Positions 1 through 8,948 of a DNA stretch of 64,000 nucleotides are shown here, piece by piece. A program made the position numbers and the translations under genes. The notes beneath the pieces were generated by a model. The model searched no databases. It was not told the DNA's origin and saw only the letters and a list, made by a program, of their open reading frames with translations. Every line of letters starts with the position of its first letter. The stretch's first letter is position 1. The stretch is from Limnomonas spitsbergensis (lineage: Eukaryota; Chlorophyta; Chlorophyceae; Chlamydomonadales): positions 6,253,501-6,317,500 of the forward strand of contig JAYJMM010000114.1 in NCBI GenBank assembly GCA_037349105.1, read 5' to 3'.

Positions 1-2626
1 AATGGGGCCGCTAGCGCACATTCATGGGAATGCGCAAAATGGGGCCGCTAGCACACATACATGGGACTGCGGTATGAGGTTGAGCAGTAGGAGCATGAGC
101 GGTAAGAGCAGGAGCGGAGGAGCAGGAGCGGCAGGAGCATCAGCGGTATGAGGAGGAGAGGGAGGAGCAGTAAGAGTAAGAGCAGTTTAAGTAGGAGCGG
201 TAGTGGCAAGAGCAGGAGCGGGAGGAGAAGGAGTGGTAGGAGCATGAGTGGCATATGCATGAGCGGTAGAATGCGGTTGGGGCATGTGCGGTAGGAGCAT
301 GAGCGGTAGGAGCATGAGTGGCAAGATATCAGGGGTAGGAGCAGAAGCGTCATGAGCGGTAGGAGCAGTAGGAATAGAAGCGGTAGGAGCAAGAGCGGGG
401 CAGTAGGAGCATGAGCGGTATGAGGTGGAGCGGTAGGAGCATGAGTGGTAAGAGCAAGGGCTAGAGGAGCAAAAGCGGCAGAGGCATCAACGGTATGAGG
501 TGGAGCGGTATGAGTATGAGCGGTAAGAGCATGAGTGGCAAGACATCAGGGGTAGGTGCAGGAGCGTCATGAGCGGTATGAGCAGTAGGAGTAGAAGCGG
601 TAGGAGCTGGAGCAGGGGCTGTATGAGCATGAGCCGTATGAGGTGGAGCTGTAGGAGCATGAGCGGTAGGAACCTGACCAGTAAGAGCAAGGGTTGGAGG
701 AGCATCAACGGTATGAGTAGGAGAGGTAGGAGCAGTAGGAGTAGGAGCTGTTTAAGTAGGAGCGGTAGTGGCAAGAGGAGAAGCGGGAGGAGAAGGAGTG
801 GTAGGAGCATGAGTGGCATATGCATGAACGGTAGGATCAAGAGCATTCTGAGCGGTAGGATCAGAAGCGGTAAGAGCATTAGCGGTTGGGGCAAGTGCGA
901 TAGGAGCATGAGCGGTAGGAGCATGAGTGGCAAGACATCATGGGTAGGTGCAGGAGCGTCATGAGCGGTATGAGCAGTAGGAGTAGAAGCGGTAGGGACA
1001 GGAGCATGGGCAGTAGGAGCATGAGCGGTATGATGTGGAGCGGTAGGAGCATGAGCGGTAAGAACAAGGGCTGGAGGAGCAGGAGCTGAGGAGCATCAGC
1101 GGTATGAGTATGAGTGGGAGGAGCAGTAGGAGTAGGAGTGGTTTAAGTAGGAGCGGTAGTGGCAAGAGCAGGAGCGGGAGGAGAAGGAGTGGTAGGGTCA
1201 TGTGTGGTATATGCATGAGCGGTAGGAGCAAAAGCAGTCTGAGCGGTAGGAGCAGAAGCGGTAAGAGCATTAGCGGTTGGGGCAGGTGCGGTAGGAGCAT
1301 GAGCGGTAAGAGCATGAGTGGCAAGACATCAGGGGTAGGAGCACAAGCGTCATGAGCGGTATGAGCAGTAGGAGTAGAAGCGGTAGGGGCAGGAGCATGG
1401 GCAGTATGAGCATGAGCCGTATGAGGTGGAGCGGTAGGAGCATGAGCGGTGGGAGCCTGACCATTTAGCGCAAGGGCTGGAGGAGCAAGAGCGGAGGAGC
1501 GGGAGCGGCAAGAGCATCAGCGGTATGAGCAGGAGAGGGAGGAGCGGTAGGAGTAGGAGCGGTTTAAGTATGAGCGGTAGTGGCAAGAGGAGGAGCGGGA
1601 GGAGAAGGAGTGGTAAGAGCATGAGTGGCATATGCATGAACAATATGATCAAGAGCATTCTGAGCGGTAGGAGCAGAAGCGGTAAGAGCATTAGCGGTTG
1701 GGGCAAGTGCGGTAGGAGCATGAGCGGTAGGAGCATGAGCGGCAAGACATCAGGGGTAGGAGCATGAGCGTCATGAGCGGTAGGTGCAGTATGAGTAGAA
1801 GCGGTAGGGGCAGGAGCAGGGGCAGGAGGAGCATGAGCGGTATGAGGTGGAGCGGTAGGAGCATGAACGGTAGGAGCATGAGCGGTAAGAGCAAGGGATG
1901 GAGGAGCAGGAACATGAGAATGTGGTAGGAGCAGGAGTAGTTTGAGCTGGAACGGTAGGAACAAGAATGGTAAGAGCAAGAGCGGTAAAAGCAGGTGCGG
2001 GAGGAGCGGGAACGGTATGAGCAGGAGCGGTAGGTGCATGAGCGGTAAGAGCAAGGGTTGGAGGAGTATGAGCGGCATGAGCAGGAACGACATGAGCATG
2101 AGTGGTAGAGGCAGAAGCATGAGCGGCATGAGCAGACGTGGTAGGAGCATGAGCGGTAAAAGTATGAGCGTTATGAGCATGAGTAGGAAGTAGGAACGGT
2201 AGGAGTGGAACGGTAAGAGCAAGAGTGGGAGGAGCTGGAACGGTATGAGCATGAGAGGGAGGAGCAAGATCGGAAAGAGCAGGATCGGTGGGAGTAAGAG
2301 CGGGAAGAGCAGAAGTGGTAGGAGCTGGAACGGTAAGAGCGAGAGTGGGAGAAGCATGAACGGAAGTAGACTGAGCGGTAGGAGCTGGAGCGGCAGGAGC
2401 ATTAGCGGTAAGAGCAGGAGAGGGAGGAACAGTAGGAGTGGGGGTATAAGTTGGAGCGGTAGTAGGAGGAACATTAGCGGGAGAAGGAATAGTAGGAACA
2501 TGAGTGGTATATGCATAAGCGGTAGGAGCAAGAGCATGAGCGGTATGAACATAAGCGGTAAGAGTAGGAGCGGCAAAGGCAAGTGCGGTCGGATCATGAG
2601 TGGTAGGACATCAGGAGTAGGAGGGT
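1..2626. repeat. 15-bp minisatellite with 385-420 bp higher-order repeat
   Basis: The basic unit is GGTAGGAGCATGAGC and close variants, purine-rich on the plus strand. A larger period lies over it: the landmark TTTAAGTA recurs near 186, 751, 1142 and 1563, and the landmark GACATCAGG recurs near 541, 925, 1326, 1746 and 2608. The last part (about 1900-2600) is the most diverged. Because 15 is a multiple of 3, translation gives a 5-residue period: MSGRS-like on the plus strand and MLLPL-like on the minus strand. Open frames such as 1350-2765 (minus) follow from this. They run into the neighbouring 13-bp repeat and look like chance frames, not genes. The block is cut by the window edge. Confidence 0.9.
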
Positions 2627-3316
2627 CTGAACCATGGGTCTGAACCAAGGGTCTGAACCATGGGTCTGAACCAAGGGTCTGAACCATGGGTCTGAACCAA
2701 GGGTCTGAACCATGGGTCTGAACCAAGGGTCTGAACCATGGGTCTGAACCAAGGGTCTGAACCATGGGTCTGAACTAAGGGTCTGAACCATGGGTCTGAA
2801 CCAAGGGTTTGAACCAAGGGTCTGAACCATGGGTCTGAACCAAGGGTCTGAACCATGGGTCTGAACCAAGGGTCTGAACCAAGGGTCTGAACCATGGGTC
2901 TGAACCAAGGGTCTGAACCATGGGTCTGAACCAAGGGTCTGAACCATGGGTCTGAACCAAGGGTCTGAACCAAGGGTACGAACCAAGGGTATGAACCATG
3001 GGTCTGAACCAAGGGTCTGAACCATGGGTCTGAACCAAGGGTCTGAACCAAGGGTCTGAACCATGGGTCTGAACCAAGGGTCTGAACCATGGGTCTGAAC
3101 CAAGGGTCTGAACCAAGGGTCTGAACCATGGGTCTGAACCAAGGGTCTGAACCATGGGTCTGAACCAAGGGTCTGAACCAAGGGTCTGAACCATGGGTCT
3201 GAACCAAGGGTCTGAACCATGGGTCTGAACCAAGGGTCTGAACCATGGGTCTGAACCAAGGGTCTGAACCAAGGGTACGAACCAAGGGTATGAACCATGG
3301 GTACGAACCATGGGTC
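2627..3316. repeat. 13-bp minisatellite (about 53 copies)
   Basis: Head-to-tail copies of GGGTCTGAACCAT and GGGTCTGAACCAA mostly alternate, giving a 26-bp dimer. A few copies read GGGTACGAACCAA or GGGTATGAACCAT, notably near 2970-3000 and 3270-3310. The unit has no minus-strand stop and is not a multiple of three, so all three minus frames stay open and give a 13-residue protein period. The long minus frame 2611-3765 is therefore an artefact of the repeat. Confidence 0.95.
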
Positions 3317-3465
3317 TCCTTGCGCCATCTATCGCTTGTTCGTTCACGCGTCATCTTCTTCATTATCCGAGCTCTCATGTCGGTGCTTGCGTCAAACTCT
3401 CCTAGAAATTGGGAGGATAAGGGTTCGTCAGGGGGTAAGGGTTTGTCGGGGAAACCTGATTCGCA
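3317..3465. other. short single-copy spacer
   Basis: This low-repeat sequence lies between the 13-bp array and the TGCATGCA-rich block. The open frames crossing it are short and inherit their start from the 13-bp repeat. I see no splice, RNA or regulatory signature that I can defend. Confidence 0.4.
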
Positions 3466-3705
3466 TGAATACATGCAAGGGTACATGCATGCATGAATGG
3501 GTCGCATGCATGGGTGCATAATATAAGAGGTGCACGTAAGGGCTACATGCAGACATGGTGCAGGCATGAATGCAAGGGTACATGCATGCATGGGTTGCAT
3601 GTAAGGGGTAGCAGAAAAGGGATGCATGCAAGGGTACAAACATGCATGGACTGCATGCATGAAGGGAACAAGCAAGGTTGCATGCAAGCAGAGTGCAAAC
3701 CCTAA
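3466..3705. repeat. degenerate TGCATGCA / GCAAGGGTACATGCA repeats
   Basis: Imperfect copies of a roughly 20-30 bp motif containing TGCATGCA and AAGGGTACATGCA recur at irregular spacing (for example near 3475, 3573 and 3625). TGCATGCA is self-complementary, so the tract is rich in short palindromes. It ends beside CAAACCCTAAAATG near 3696, a single telomere-like CCCTAAA. No gene is supported; the frames here on both strands are repeat-derived. Confidence 0.7.
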
Positions 3706-5098
3706 AATGCGTGGCCTGTCATGGTAAGTTATGTATGTCACCATACTGAGGAGGCTGATGTGCATGAAATAACTCCATGAGGTAGAAGGTTGTGGGAGCT
3801 TGAGGGAAGAAGAAAGAAGTTTGCATTCAAGATCATCAAGTCATCACTCATCATGTCATGACACTCATGAGAAATAAATGTGTTGGGAACGGCCCGTACA
3901 ATACGGTATTGACAAATGCATATGTCATGTGCCTGCCAGTGAGGCATATGCAGATCGTGAACATACGGTAGCTTGGTCGTTGAAGAGAAGAGGTCCACAT
4001 CTAATGATCAAAACATGAGCCCAGATTACCGTATTGGCGGTCGGGCATGCGCTGTGATGCACATATGTCAAGGCACCGTTCGTATACATGACCCGCCTCA
4101 ATACATTCCAACACTTAGCTTCTGAGTATGTCCACCATCCAGCGGAATGCCTGCGTTCTATCAGGGGTTTTATCAATGATGAAAAATATGGGACAGGCAC
4201 CACACAAAAGGTTCAAACAGAGCTTGGAATTAGAGCGGCATGGTGACGATCAGGGGTGACGAAAGTTCAAATATTTTCGACTTTGTGAAAACCAGCTCGG
4301 CATGCCCTTATGCCGTACATGTTATCACCGGCATGGGCAAACGCGCAGTGGTTCGTCATGAATGGACAGCTTGGGCGCTTGCAATGAAAGCTTTCGTTTT
4401 ATACACATACACACACTTTGTATTTCAAGAAGTTTGACGAGCGCTGGTCGGTTATTGCCAGCGTCTTTGACTTGCCATGAACGCGAAAAGCCTATACCCA
4501 GTTGCCCCCGACTTGCGCTTTTACTGCATCATGCGATTGTAGATCCCATTCGCTGACGCTAACACTATGCTTCCTTCTTCGCTGCCGTTTCCCGCTACTG
4601 TATCTTGTCTGCCTTCGATCCAGCGATCCAATCCGACTGCCTTTTAGCATGTATCCCTTAAAATTTGGTAAGTGGATTACTTGACAATATGATGGATCAT
4701 GAATAGGGATCTGCTTGAGAACGAGAAAACCATGGAGCATGCATGCCCTAAAAATCGTAATATGAAGCATTCCTAACGTATCGTGCATGAAGCGTACATG
4801 CTATGAAGTATGCTTGCCATGGCTTTGTGCCTGTTAACCATGCAACATGGTGGCCACAAGCGTAAGCGTACCTGACTAACTGCCATGTAACGCCAACCAT
4901 GAGGCAAGCACGCCATGACAACGCACGAACGTGTCATGTGGCGTGCTTGTCTACCATGTAGGGTGCCTGTTTAAATGTACATGCCCTTCAACTTGCCTGC
5001 CTGCTATACCGACGTGCCGACATTTTATGCTTACGGCTAAAAGCATGTCTTTCCTCACCGGTGCTCCCCTCGGTGACCCCCCCCTGGCCTGCCCGCAG
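3706..5098. other. unassigned, mostly single-copy region
   Basis: About 1.4 kb with no strong tandem repeat. Small open frames exist (3925-4203 minus, 4240-4437 plus, 4492-4788 minus), but none has a recognisable motif or clear coding character. Because the two exons at 5099-5651 form the 3' end of a plus-strand gene, upstream exons probably lie here or further left. I could not place their boundaries. A 45-bp hairpin at 4905-4949 is listed separately. Confidence 0.4.
4905..4949. repeat. long hairpin (imperfect inverted repeat)
   Basis: The left arm CAAGCACGCCATGACA pairs with the right arm TGTCATGTGGCGTGCTTG, a 16-bp stem interrupted only by a 2-nt insertion in the right arm. The loop is ACGCACGAACG. 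It lies just upstream of the gene remnant. It could be the core of a small inverted-repeat element or an RNA hairpin; there is no poly-T tail, and bacterial-type termination does not apply. Confidence 0.6.
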
Positions 5099-5651
5099 CT
5101 CCAGCTGGCTGGCTGGGGCAAGCATCATGTGTCAAGGGACTGCTTCAGCCTGGAGTGGTTGTTTTCCCGGTGGAAGAGAGCTACGACCTGCCGGGACAGC
5201 TAGTGTTCATTGGCATCGGCCAGGTTGCAACACTTGTGGTAAGTTTTCCTCATGACCTGAACTGCCATCCTGCCTTACCTGTGAACTGCCTCCTGCCCTG
5301 CCTACTGATGTCCATTACCCCAGTGCCTGACCTGCTGACCCCTTCCGTTGTTTGAAGATGGTTTCTGGGTGCCCTTCCCGCCTACCCGTATTTCATGAGC
5401 CCGTATTCCATGCATTGCTCGGCAGCCATGCTTTAAATCAAGTGTTAATTTCCCAATCGCAGGCGTGGTGCACCCCCAAAACCTGGAGCAGCTTGGTCAC
5501 CTTGGGCTATGACGAGATCCAGCCCCTTCAAGGGCTGGCCCAGAAGGACATTGATGAAGTGTCAAGGGAGCTGCAAGGGGTGTTGCGCCAATGGCAGTTT
5601 TGTCTTAGGCAGATTGTTCTTGAATTTGATCAAGACACGTATGACAAGTGA
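5099..5651 (+). CDS. 3' end of an unrecognised spliced gene (two exons)
   Basis: The first exon is 5099-5238. It follows the acceptor GGCCTGCCCGCAG and ends at a good donor, GTAAGT. Its open frame reads ...CVKGLLQPGVVVFPVEESYD... and continues LPGQLVFIGIGQVATLV, a normal mixed composition unlike the repeats around it. The intron is 5239-5462 and ends TTCCCAATCGCAG. The last exon is 5463-5651, with stop TGA at 5649-5651. Exon phases agree (0 to 0). The end reads ...DEVSRELQGVLRQWQFCLRQ... and finishes in DQDTYDK, with a helical, charged look. One oddity: just after the acceptor, the +1 frame also looks coding (VVHPQNLEQLGHLG) before meeting a stop at the point where the called frame becomes convincing. 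A one-base indel or a slightly different splice site is possible. I do not recognise the family, and the 5' exons are not located. Confidence 0.5.
5239..5462 (+). other. GT-AG intron of the gene remnant
   Basis: The donor GTAAGTTTT and the acceptor AATTTCCCAATCGCAG bound 224 bp. This intron is the clearest splicing signature outside the repeat arrays and supports a eukaryotic source. Confidence 0.5.
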
Positions 5652-5735
5652 ATGCTTGATATGGTCTGACAATGGTCGCTTATTTATGATGTATTCGTTT
5701 CCTTTGCCATGCATTTCCTTGCTTGCTAGCAAATA
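5652..5735. other. 3' flank of the gene remnant
   Basis: A short AT-richer stretch follows the stop codon. A 3' UTR is expected here, but I see no decisive polyadenylation signal. Confidence 0.3.
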
Positions 5736-5926
5736 CTGGTTTAATTATTTTACCAGCATATATTTCGTGGCCGTTGATATTGATCTAATTATTCTACCGG
5801 TATAGATCTCCTGGCCGTCAAAGATTGATTTATTTGTTCAACCGGTATAGATTCCACAGCTGTCAAATATTGATTTAATTTCTACCGGTATAGATCTCCT
5901 GGCAATTGTTTCATTGCAAATTGATT
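5736..5926. repeat. AT-rich 43-45 bp tandem repeat, about four copies
   Basis: Copies start near 5752, 5796, 5841 and 5884. They share ACCGGTATAGAT, then CTCCTGGC or a variant, then a TTGATNTAATT-like AT stretch. The first copy is the most diverged (ACCAGCATATATTTC). ACCGGT is self-complementary. There is no coding potential. Confidence 0.8.
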
Positions 5927-6067
5927 CCTCCAGCAAGCGATGAGCAAACCAGTTTATTGAAATAGCCAGCACATCATTATTCAGCCCCACCTACATAGGG
6001 GGGTACAGCAAGCCGATCCCAATTAATACCAAAAGGAGCGCAATGAATCGGCCTAGTCTGGGCAACG

Positions 6068-6235
6068 CCTGGTGGACCAAATCATACTAATGGGCAGGAA
6101 AATATGGTAGCGACATTAGAGGAATCGGTAGGCCAATCAGAGCAACAAATGGTCGACCAAATGATGATAACTGGTAGGTAAATATGGTAGCGACAGTAGG
6201 GCAATCGGTAGGCCAACCAGGGCAAAAATGGTAGC
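6068..6235. repeat. 80-bp direct repeat, two copies
   Basis: The segment from 6068 repeats from about 6148. The landmark AATATGGTAGCGACA occurs at 6101 and 6181, 80 bp apart, and is followed in both by AATCGGTAGGCCAA. The copies differ at scattered positions, so the duplication is old. GGTAG words recur inside it, linking it to the hairpins just downstream. Confidence 0.75.
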
Positions 6236-6247
6236 CAAGGAGTACCT

Positions 6248-6276
6248 ATTTCGGTAGGTTCTGGGCCTACCGAAAT
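6248..6276. repeat. perfect 11-bp hairpin with a GGTAGG stem
   Basis: ATTTCGGTAGG and CCTACCGAAAT are exact reverse complements separated by TTCTGGG. Several unpaired CCTACC and GGTAG words lie around it (6236-6420), so the tract could form alternative pairings. Its function is unknown. Confidence 0.75.
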
Positions 6277-6394
6277 TTAAACCTACCAGAATGCAAATCG
6301 GTAGATGTCGCGTTTTCGGCCGATTTTAACCTACCAATTCACCTACCATAATCATTTTAGGGGCCTTGTCCAAATGATGCATTTGCCTTGAAAC

Positions 6395-6415
6395 TGGTAG
6401 GTTTTCTGCCTACCA
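6395..6415. repeat. 7-bp hairpin of the GGTAGG family
   Basis: TGGTAGG and CCTACCA pair across a TTTTCTG loop. The stem word is the same as in the hairpin at 6248-6276. This is the last such structure before the unit array starts at about 6440. Confidence 0.65.
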
Positions 6416-6707
6416 AAACAGGGGGTTTGAGTAGTAGTGGTAGCGATGAATCAGCTACAGTCCACCGATGAATCATCTACATGCCAGCGATTAATCAGCT
6501 ACAGGCCAGCGATTCATCAGCCACAGTTCAGCGATGAATCAGCCACATTTCAGCGATGAATCAGCCACAGTCCAGCGATGAATCAGCCACAGTCCAGCCA
6601 TTAATCAGCCACAGTCCAGCCATTAATGAGCCACAGTCCAGCGCTGTTTTAGGCTGCCCATCCTACCTTTCTTGCCCCATCTCATGTCCCCATTCTTCCT
6701 CTCACAG

Positions 6708-6832
6708 GGGAAATATCTGAGATCAAGGACAACATGAAGGACAGCAACAACTGGGAGCCTCATCAGGAGGACCCGTGCATCAAGAGTTGGGTAACAGCTG
6801 GGGGGCTCAGTCATCCATCATTCACCCACCAG
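6708..6832 (+). other. E1, 125-bp exon-like module (first copy)
   Basis: It is preceded by the acceptor-like CATTCTTCCTCTCACAG and followed by the donor-like GTACCC. Only one frame is open throughout: two leading bases, then 41 codons containing EIKDNMKDSNNWEPHQEDPC and ending SHPSFTHQ. This balanced, charged composition contrasts with the proline-rich shadow frames of the surrounding minisatellites. Other copies are at 12679-12803, 15758-15882, 19520-19644, 22474-22598, 26080-26204, 29245-29369, 33182-33306 and 36347-36471, with an inverted copy at 8248-8372. The spacing NW-x5-DPC-x3-W loosely recalls the N-terminal cap of plant leucine-rich-repeat proteins, but the module is too short to assign. 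Transcription is not shown. Confidence 0.45.
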
Positions 6833-6938
6833 GTACCCTCCATTAATCAGCCACAGTCCAGCGATCAGCTGTCTAGGTCATGCAGTCCACATCTCCCCCT
6901 TTGTTGCCTAGCACCTGTCAGATACACTCTGATTTCAG

Positions 6939-6961
6939 GAGCCCAGCAGCAGCATGTGCAG
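6939..6961 (+). other. E2, 23-bp micro-exon candidate (first copy)
   Basis: It lies between ACTCTGATTTCAG and GTAAATG and contains AGCAGCAGCATGTGCAG. It starts 231 bp after the start of E1 in every unit. Copies: 12910-12932, 15989-16011, 19751-19773, 22705-22727, 26311-26333, 29476-29498, 33413-33435 and 36578-36600. It closely resembles E4 (about 20 of 23 bases, with similar flanks), so E2 and E4 are diverged duplicates. Such a short piece could be splice-like by chance. Confidence 0.35.
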
Positions 6962-7289
6962 GTAAATGCTGCCTTGAGGTCTCATAGGGAGAGGTCTCCA
7001 GAACCAAAATGCGCGTGTTTGTGCATCCGTCACTTCGTAGCTTTCGTATATTGTGTCTTGCACACTTTAATCAAAGCACCCATACCAAAGATAAAATCTG
7101 TAGGAGTAGGAGTTGTGAGTCAACCTGGGCATTGCTTGCTGTACCTGCCTTGTACCATCCATGTATTAAGATGTATATGAGGCCCACATGGCAGTACAGT
7201 ATCCTTAGAAAATTCGCAAACCCTGCATTGCCTGAACCCTTCAGCTTTCCTCTCAATTCCTAGGTCCTGAGCCATCCAGCCTGGCCACC

Positions 7290-7455
7290 AACCCTGGATC
7301 CTGGGTCCTCCAGCCTTGCACTCAACCCCTGGGTCCTAAACCCTCCAGCCTTGCACTCAACCCCTGGGTCCTAAACCCTCCAGCCTTGCACTCAACCCCT
7401 GGGTCCTAAACCCTCCAGCCTTGCACTCAACCCCTGGGTCCTAAACCCTCCAGCC
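7290..7455 (+). repeat. 35-bp minisatellite with CCTAAACCCT core
   Basis: Nearly identical copies contain CCTAAACCCTCCAGCCTTG followed by CACTCAACCCCTGGGT. Copy number varies between units, from one or two to five. CCTAAACCCT is one and a half plant telomere repeats (C-strand sense). The unit is clearly related to the 34-bp subrepeat of the right-hand satellite from 41690 onward. Confidence 0.85.
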
Positions 7456-8033
7456 CACTGGGCAGTACAACTCGTAAGAATATTCTGGAACCCTGACCCC
7501 TCGTGTGCTAGGCTGCACATCCTACCCCTTATTCTCAGAACAGCTGTGGATCAGTCAGCTGCCTCCTCCCTCCCACCCCTCACCCTTACCCCAGAACAGC
7601 TGTGGATCAGTAACCTGCCTCCTCCCTCCCACCCCTCACCCTTACCCCAGAACAGCTAGGCCAGACAAGTCCCCTCTCCCCCCATCACCTGTCCCAGCCC
7701 ATGGCCAGACACATCCCCTCTCCCCCCACCACCTGCCCCAGCTCATGGCCAGACACATCCCCTCTCCCCCCACCACCTGTCCCAGCCAGAACGACTATGG
7801 ATCAGTCAGCTGCATCCTCCCTCCCAACCCTCACCCTTACCCTCCTCACCTTTGAACCTGCCAGCCATGCTCACCTCTGCACCTGCCAGCCCTCCTCACC
7901 TCTGCACTTGCCTCCACCTTGCTGGTCAGGGCCATTTACATTTTTGGCATTTTGGTCAGCTGCTTCATATACTTTCACTCCACATCTGGCCAGCTCTCCA
8001 CCTACTTACTGTCCCTTTCTTCCCTATTTTCAG

Positions 8034-8106
8034 AAGATCAACCAACATCCCAAGTCTCCAACCAAGAGGCCTATCATCTTGCAAGCTCAAGTCCACGTTC
8101 CCGCCG
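8034..8106 (+). other. E3, 73-bp exon-like module (first copy)
   Basis: Acceptor-like CTTCCCTATTTTCAG precedes it and donor-like GTAAGCACC follows, the best-looking splice pair in the unit. In phase with E1 and E2 it reads STNIPSLQPRGLSSCKLKST and then FPP. Other copies are at 13935-14007, 17049-17121, 17787-17859, 20741-20813, 23730-23802, 27336-27408, 30536-30608, 31274-31346, 34438-34510 and 37603-37675. Two AATAAATGCACC words directly follow each donor and could act as polyadenylation signals. The last copy (37603) carries two substitutions. Confidence 0.4.
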
Positions 8107-8948
8107 GTAAGCACCGAATAAATGCACCAAATAAATGCACCTCAATGCCCTGCCCCCATCACCTGTCCCAGCTCATGGGCAGACACATCCCCTCTCCCCC
8201 CATCACCTGTCCCAGCTCATGGCCAGACACATCCCCTCTCCCCCCCCCTGGTGGGTGAATGATGGATGACTGAGCCCCCCAGCTGTTGCCCAACTCTTGA
8301 TGCACGGGTCCTCCTGATGAGGCTCCCAGTTGTTGCTGTCCTTCATGTTGTCCTTGATCTCAGATATTTCCCCTGTGAGAGGAAGAATGGGGACATGAGA
8401 TGGGGCAAGAAAGGTAGGATGGGCAGCCTAAAACAGCGCTGGACTGTGGCTCATTAATGGCTGGACTGTGGCTGATTAATGGCTGGACTGTGGCTGATTC
8501 ATCGCTGGACTGTGGCTGATTCATCGCTGAAATGTGGCTGATTCATCGCTGAACTGTGGCTGATGAATCGCTGGCCTGTAGCTGATTAATCGCTGGCATG
8601 TAGATGATTCATCGGTGGACTGTAGCTGATTCATCGCTACAGGGGTGTGTAGCTGAGGATATTCAAGTGTGCTGGGGTGTGTAGCTGAGAATATCCATGA
8701 GCATAATCAGGGTCCCAGCAAAATACTTTATTTTTAAGAGAATTCGTAGGGGTATGTACTGCCCAGTGGGCCTGAGGTACAGGTATCCAGCAGGTAAAAG
8801 TATCATACTTGTGCATGATGCAGTGCAAAGGCTGGCTGTGACTCCTCCTTCTACAGCTTTACTGCTTAAATCTGGTGATAGGGGAACAGCTTTACGGCAG
8901 TAAAGCTGCTTAAATCTGGTGATAGGGGAACATGTGAGGAAAACGCAA

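Larger units (their letters stand above)
6440..8247 (+). repeat. unit U0: first, truncated ~3-kb array unit
   Basis: Homology to the downstream units starts at the 22-bp minisatellite (6440-6650, CAGCGATGAATCAGCCACAGTC and variants). It continues through E1 (6708-6832), E2 (6939-6961), about five 35-bp repeats (7290-7455), E3 (8034-8106) and about three 44-bp repeats. It stops at 8247, where an inverted E1 begins. E1b and E4 are missing, so U0 is cut by the palindrome breakpoint. A substitution in E1 changes an Ala codon, GCA, to GTA. Confidence 0.85.

Noticed and set aside
1350..2765. 471-residue Leu/Pro-rich minus-strand open frame
   Set aside because: It is low-complexity translation of the 15-bp repeat and starts inside the neighbouring 13-bp array.
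2611..3765. 384-residue minus-strand open frame
   Set aside because: It is produced by the stop-free 13-bp repeat; all three minus frames are open.
3925..4437. Small frames as upstream exons of the gene at 5099-5651
   Set aside because: No acceptor/donor pair in a compatible phase could be chosen over others.
6440..6650. CRISPR-like regular repeats (22-bp minisatellite)
   Set aside because: Direct repeats without unique spacers, in eukaryotic context.
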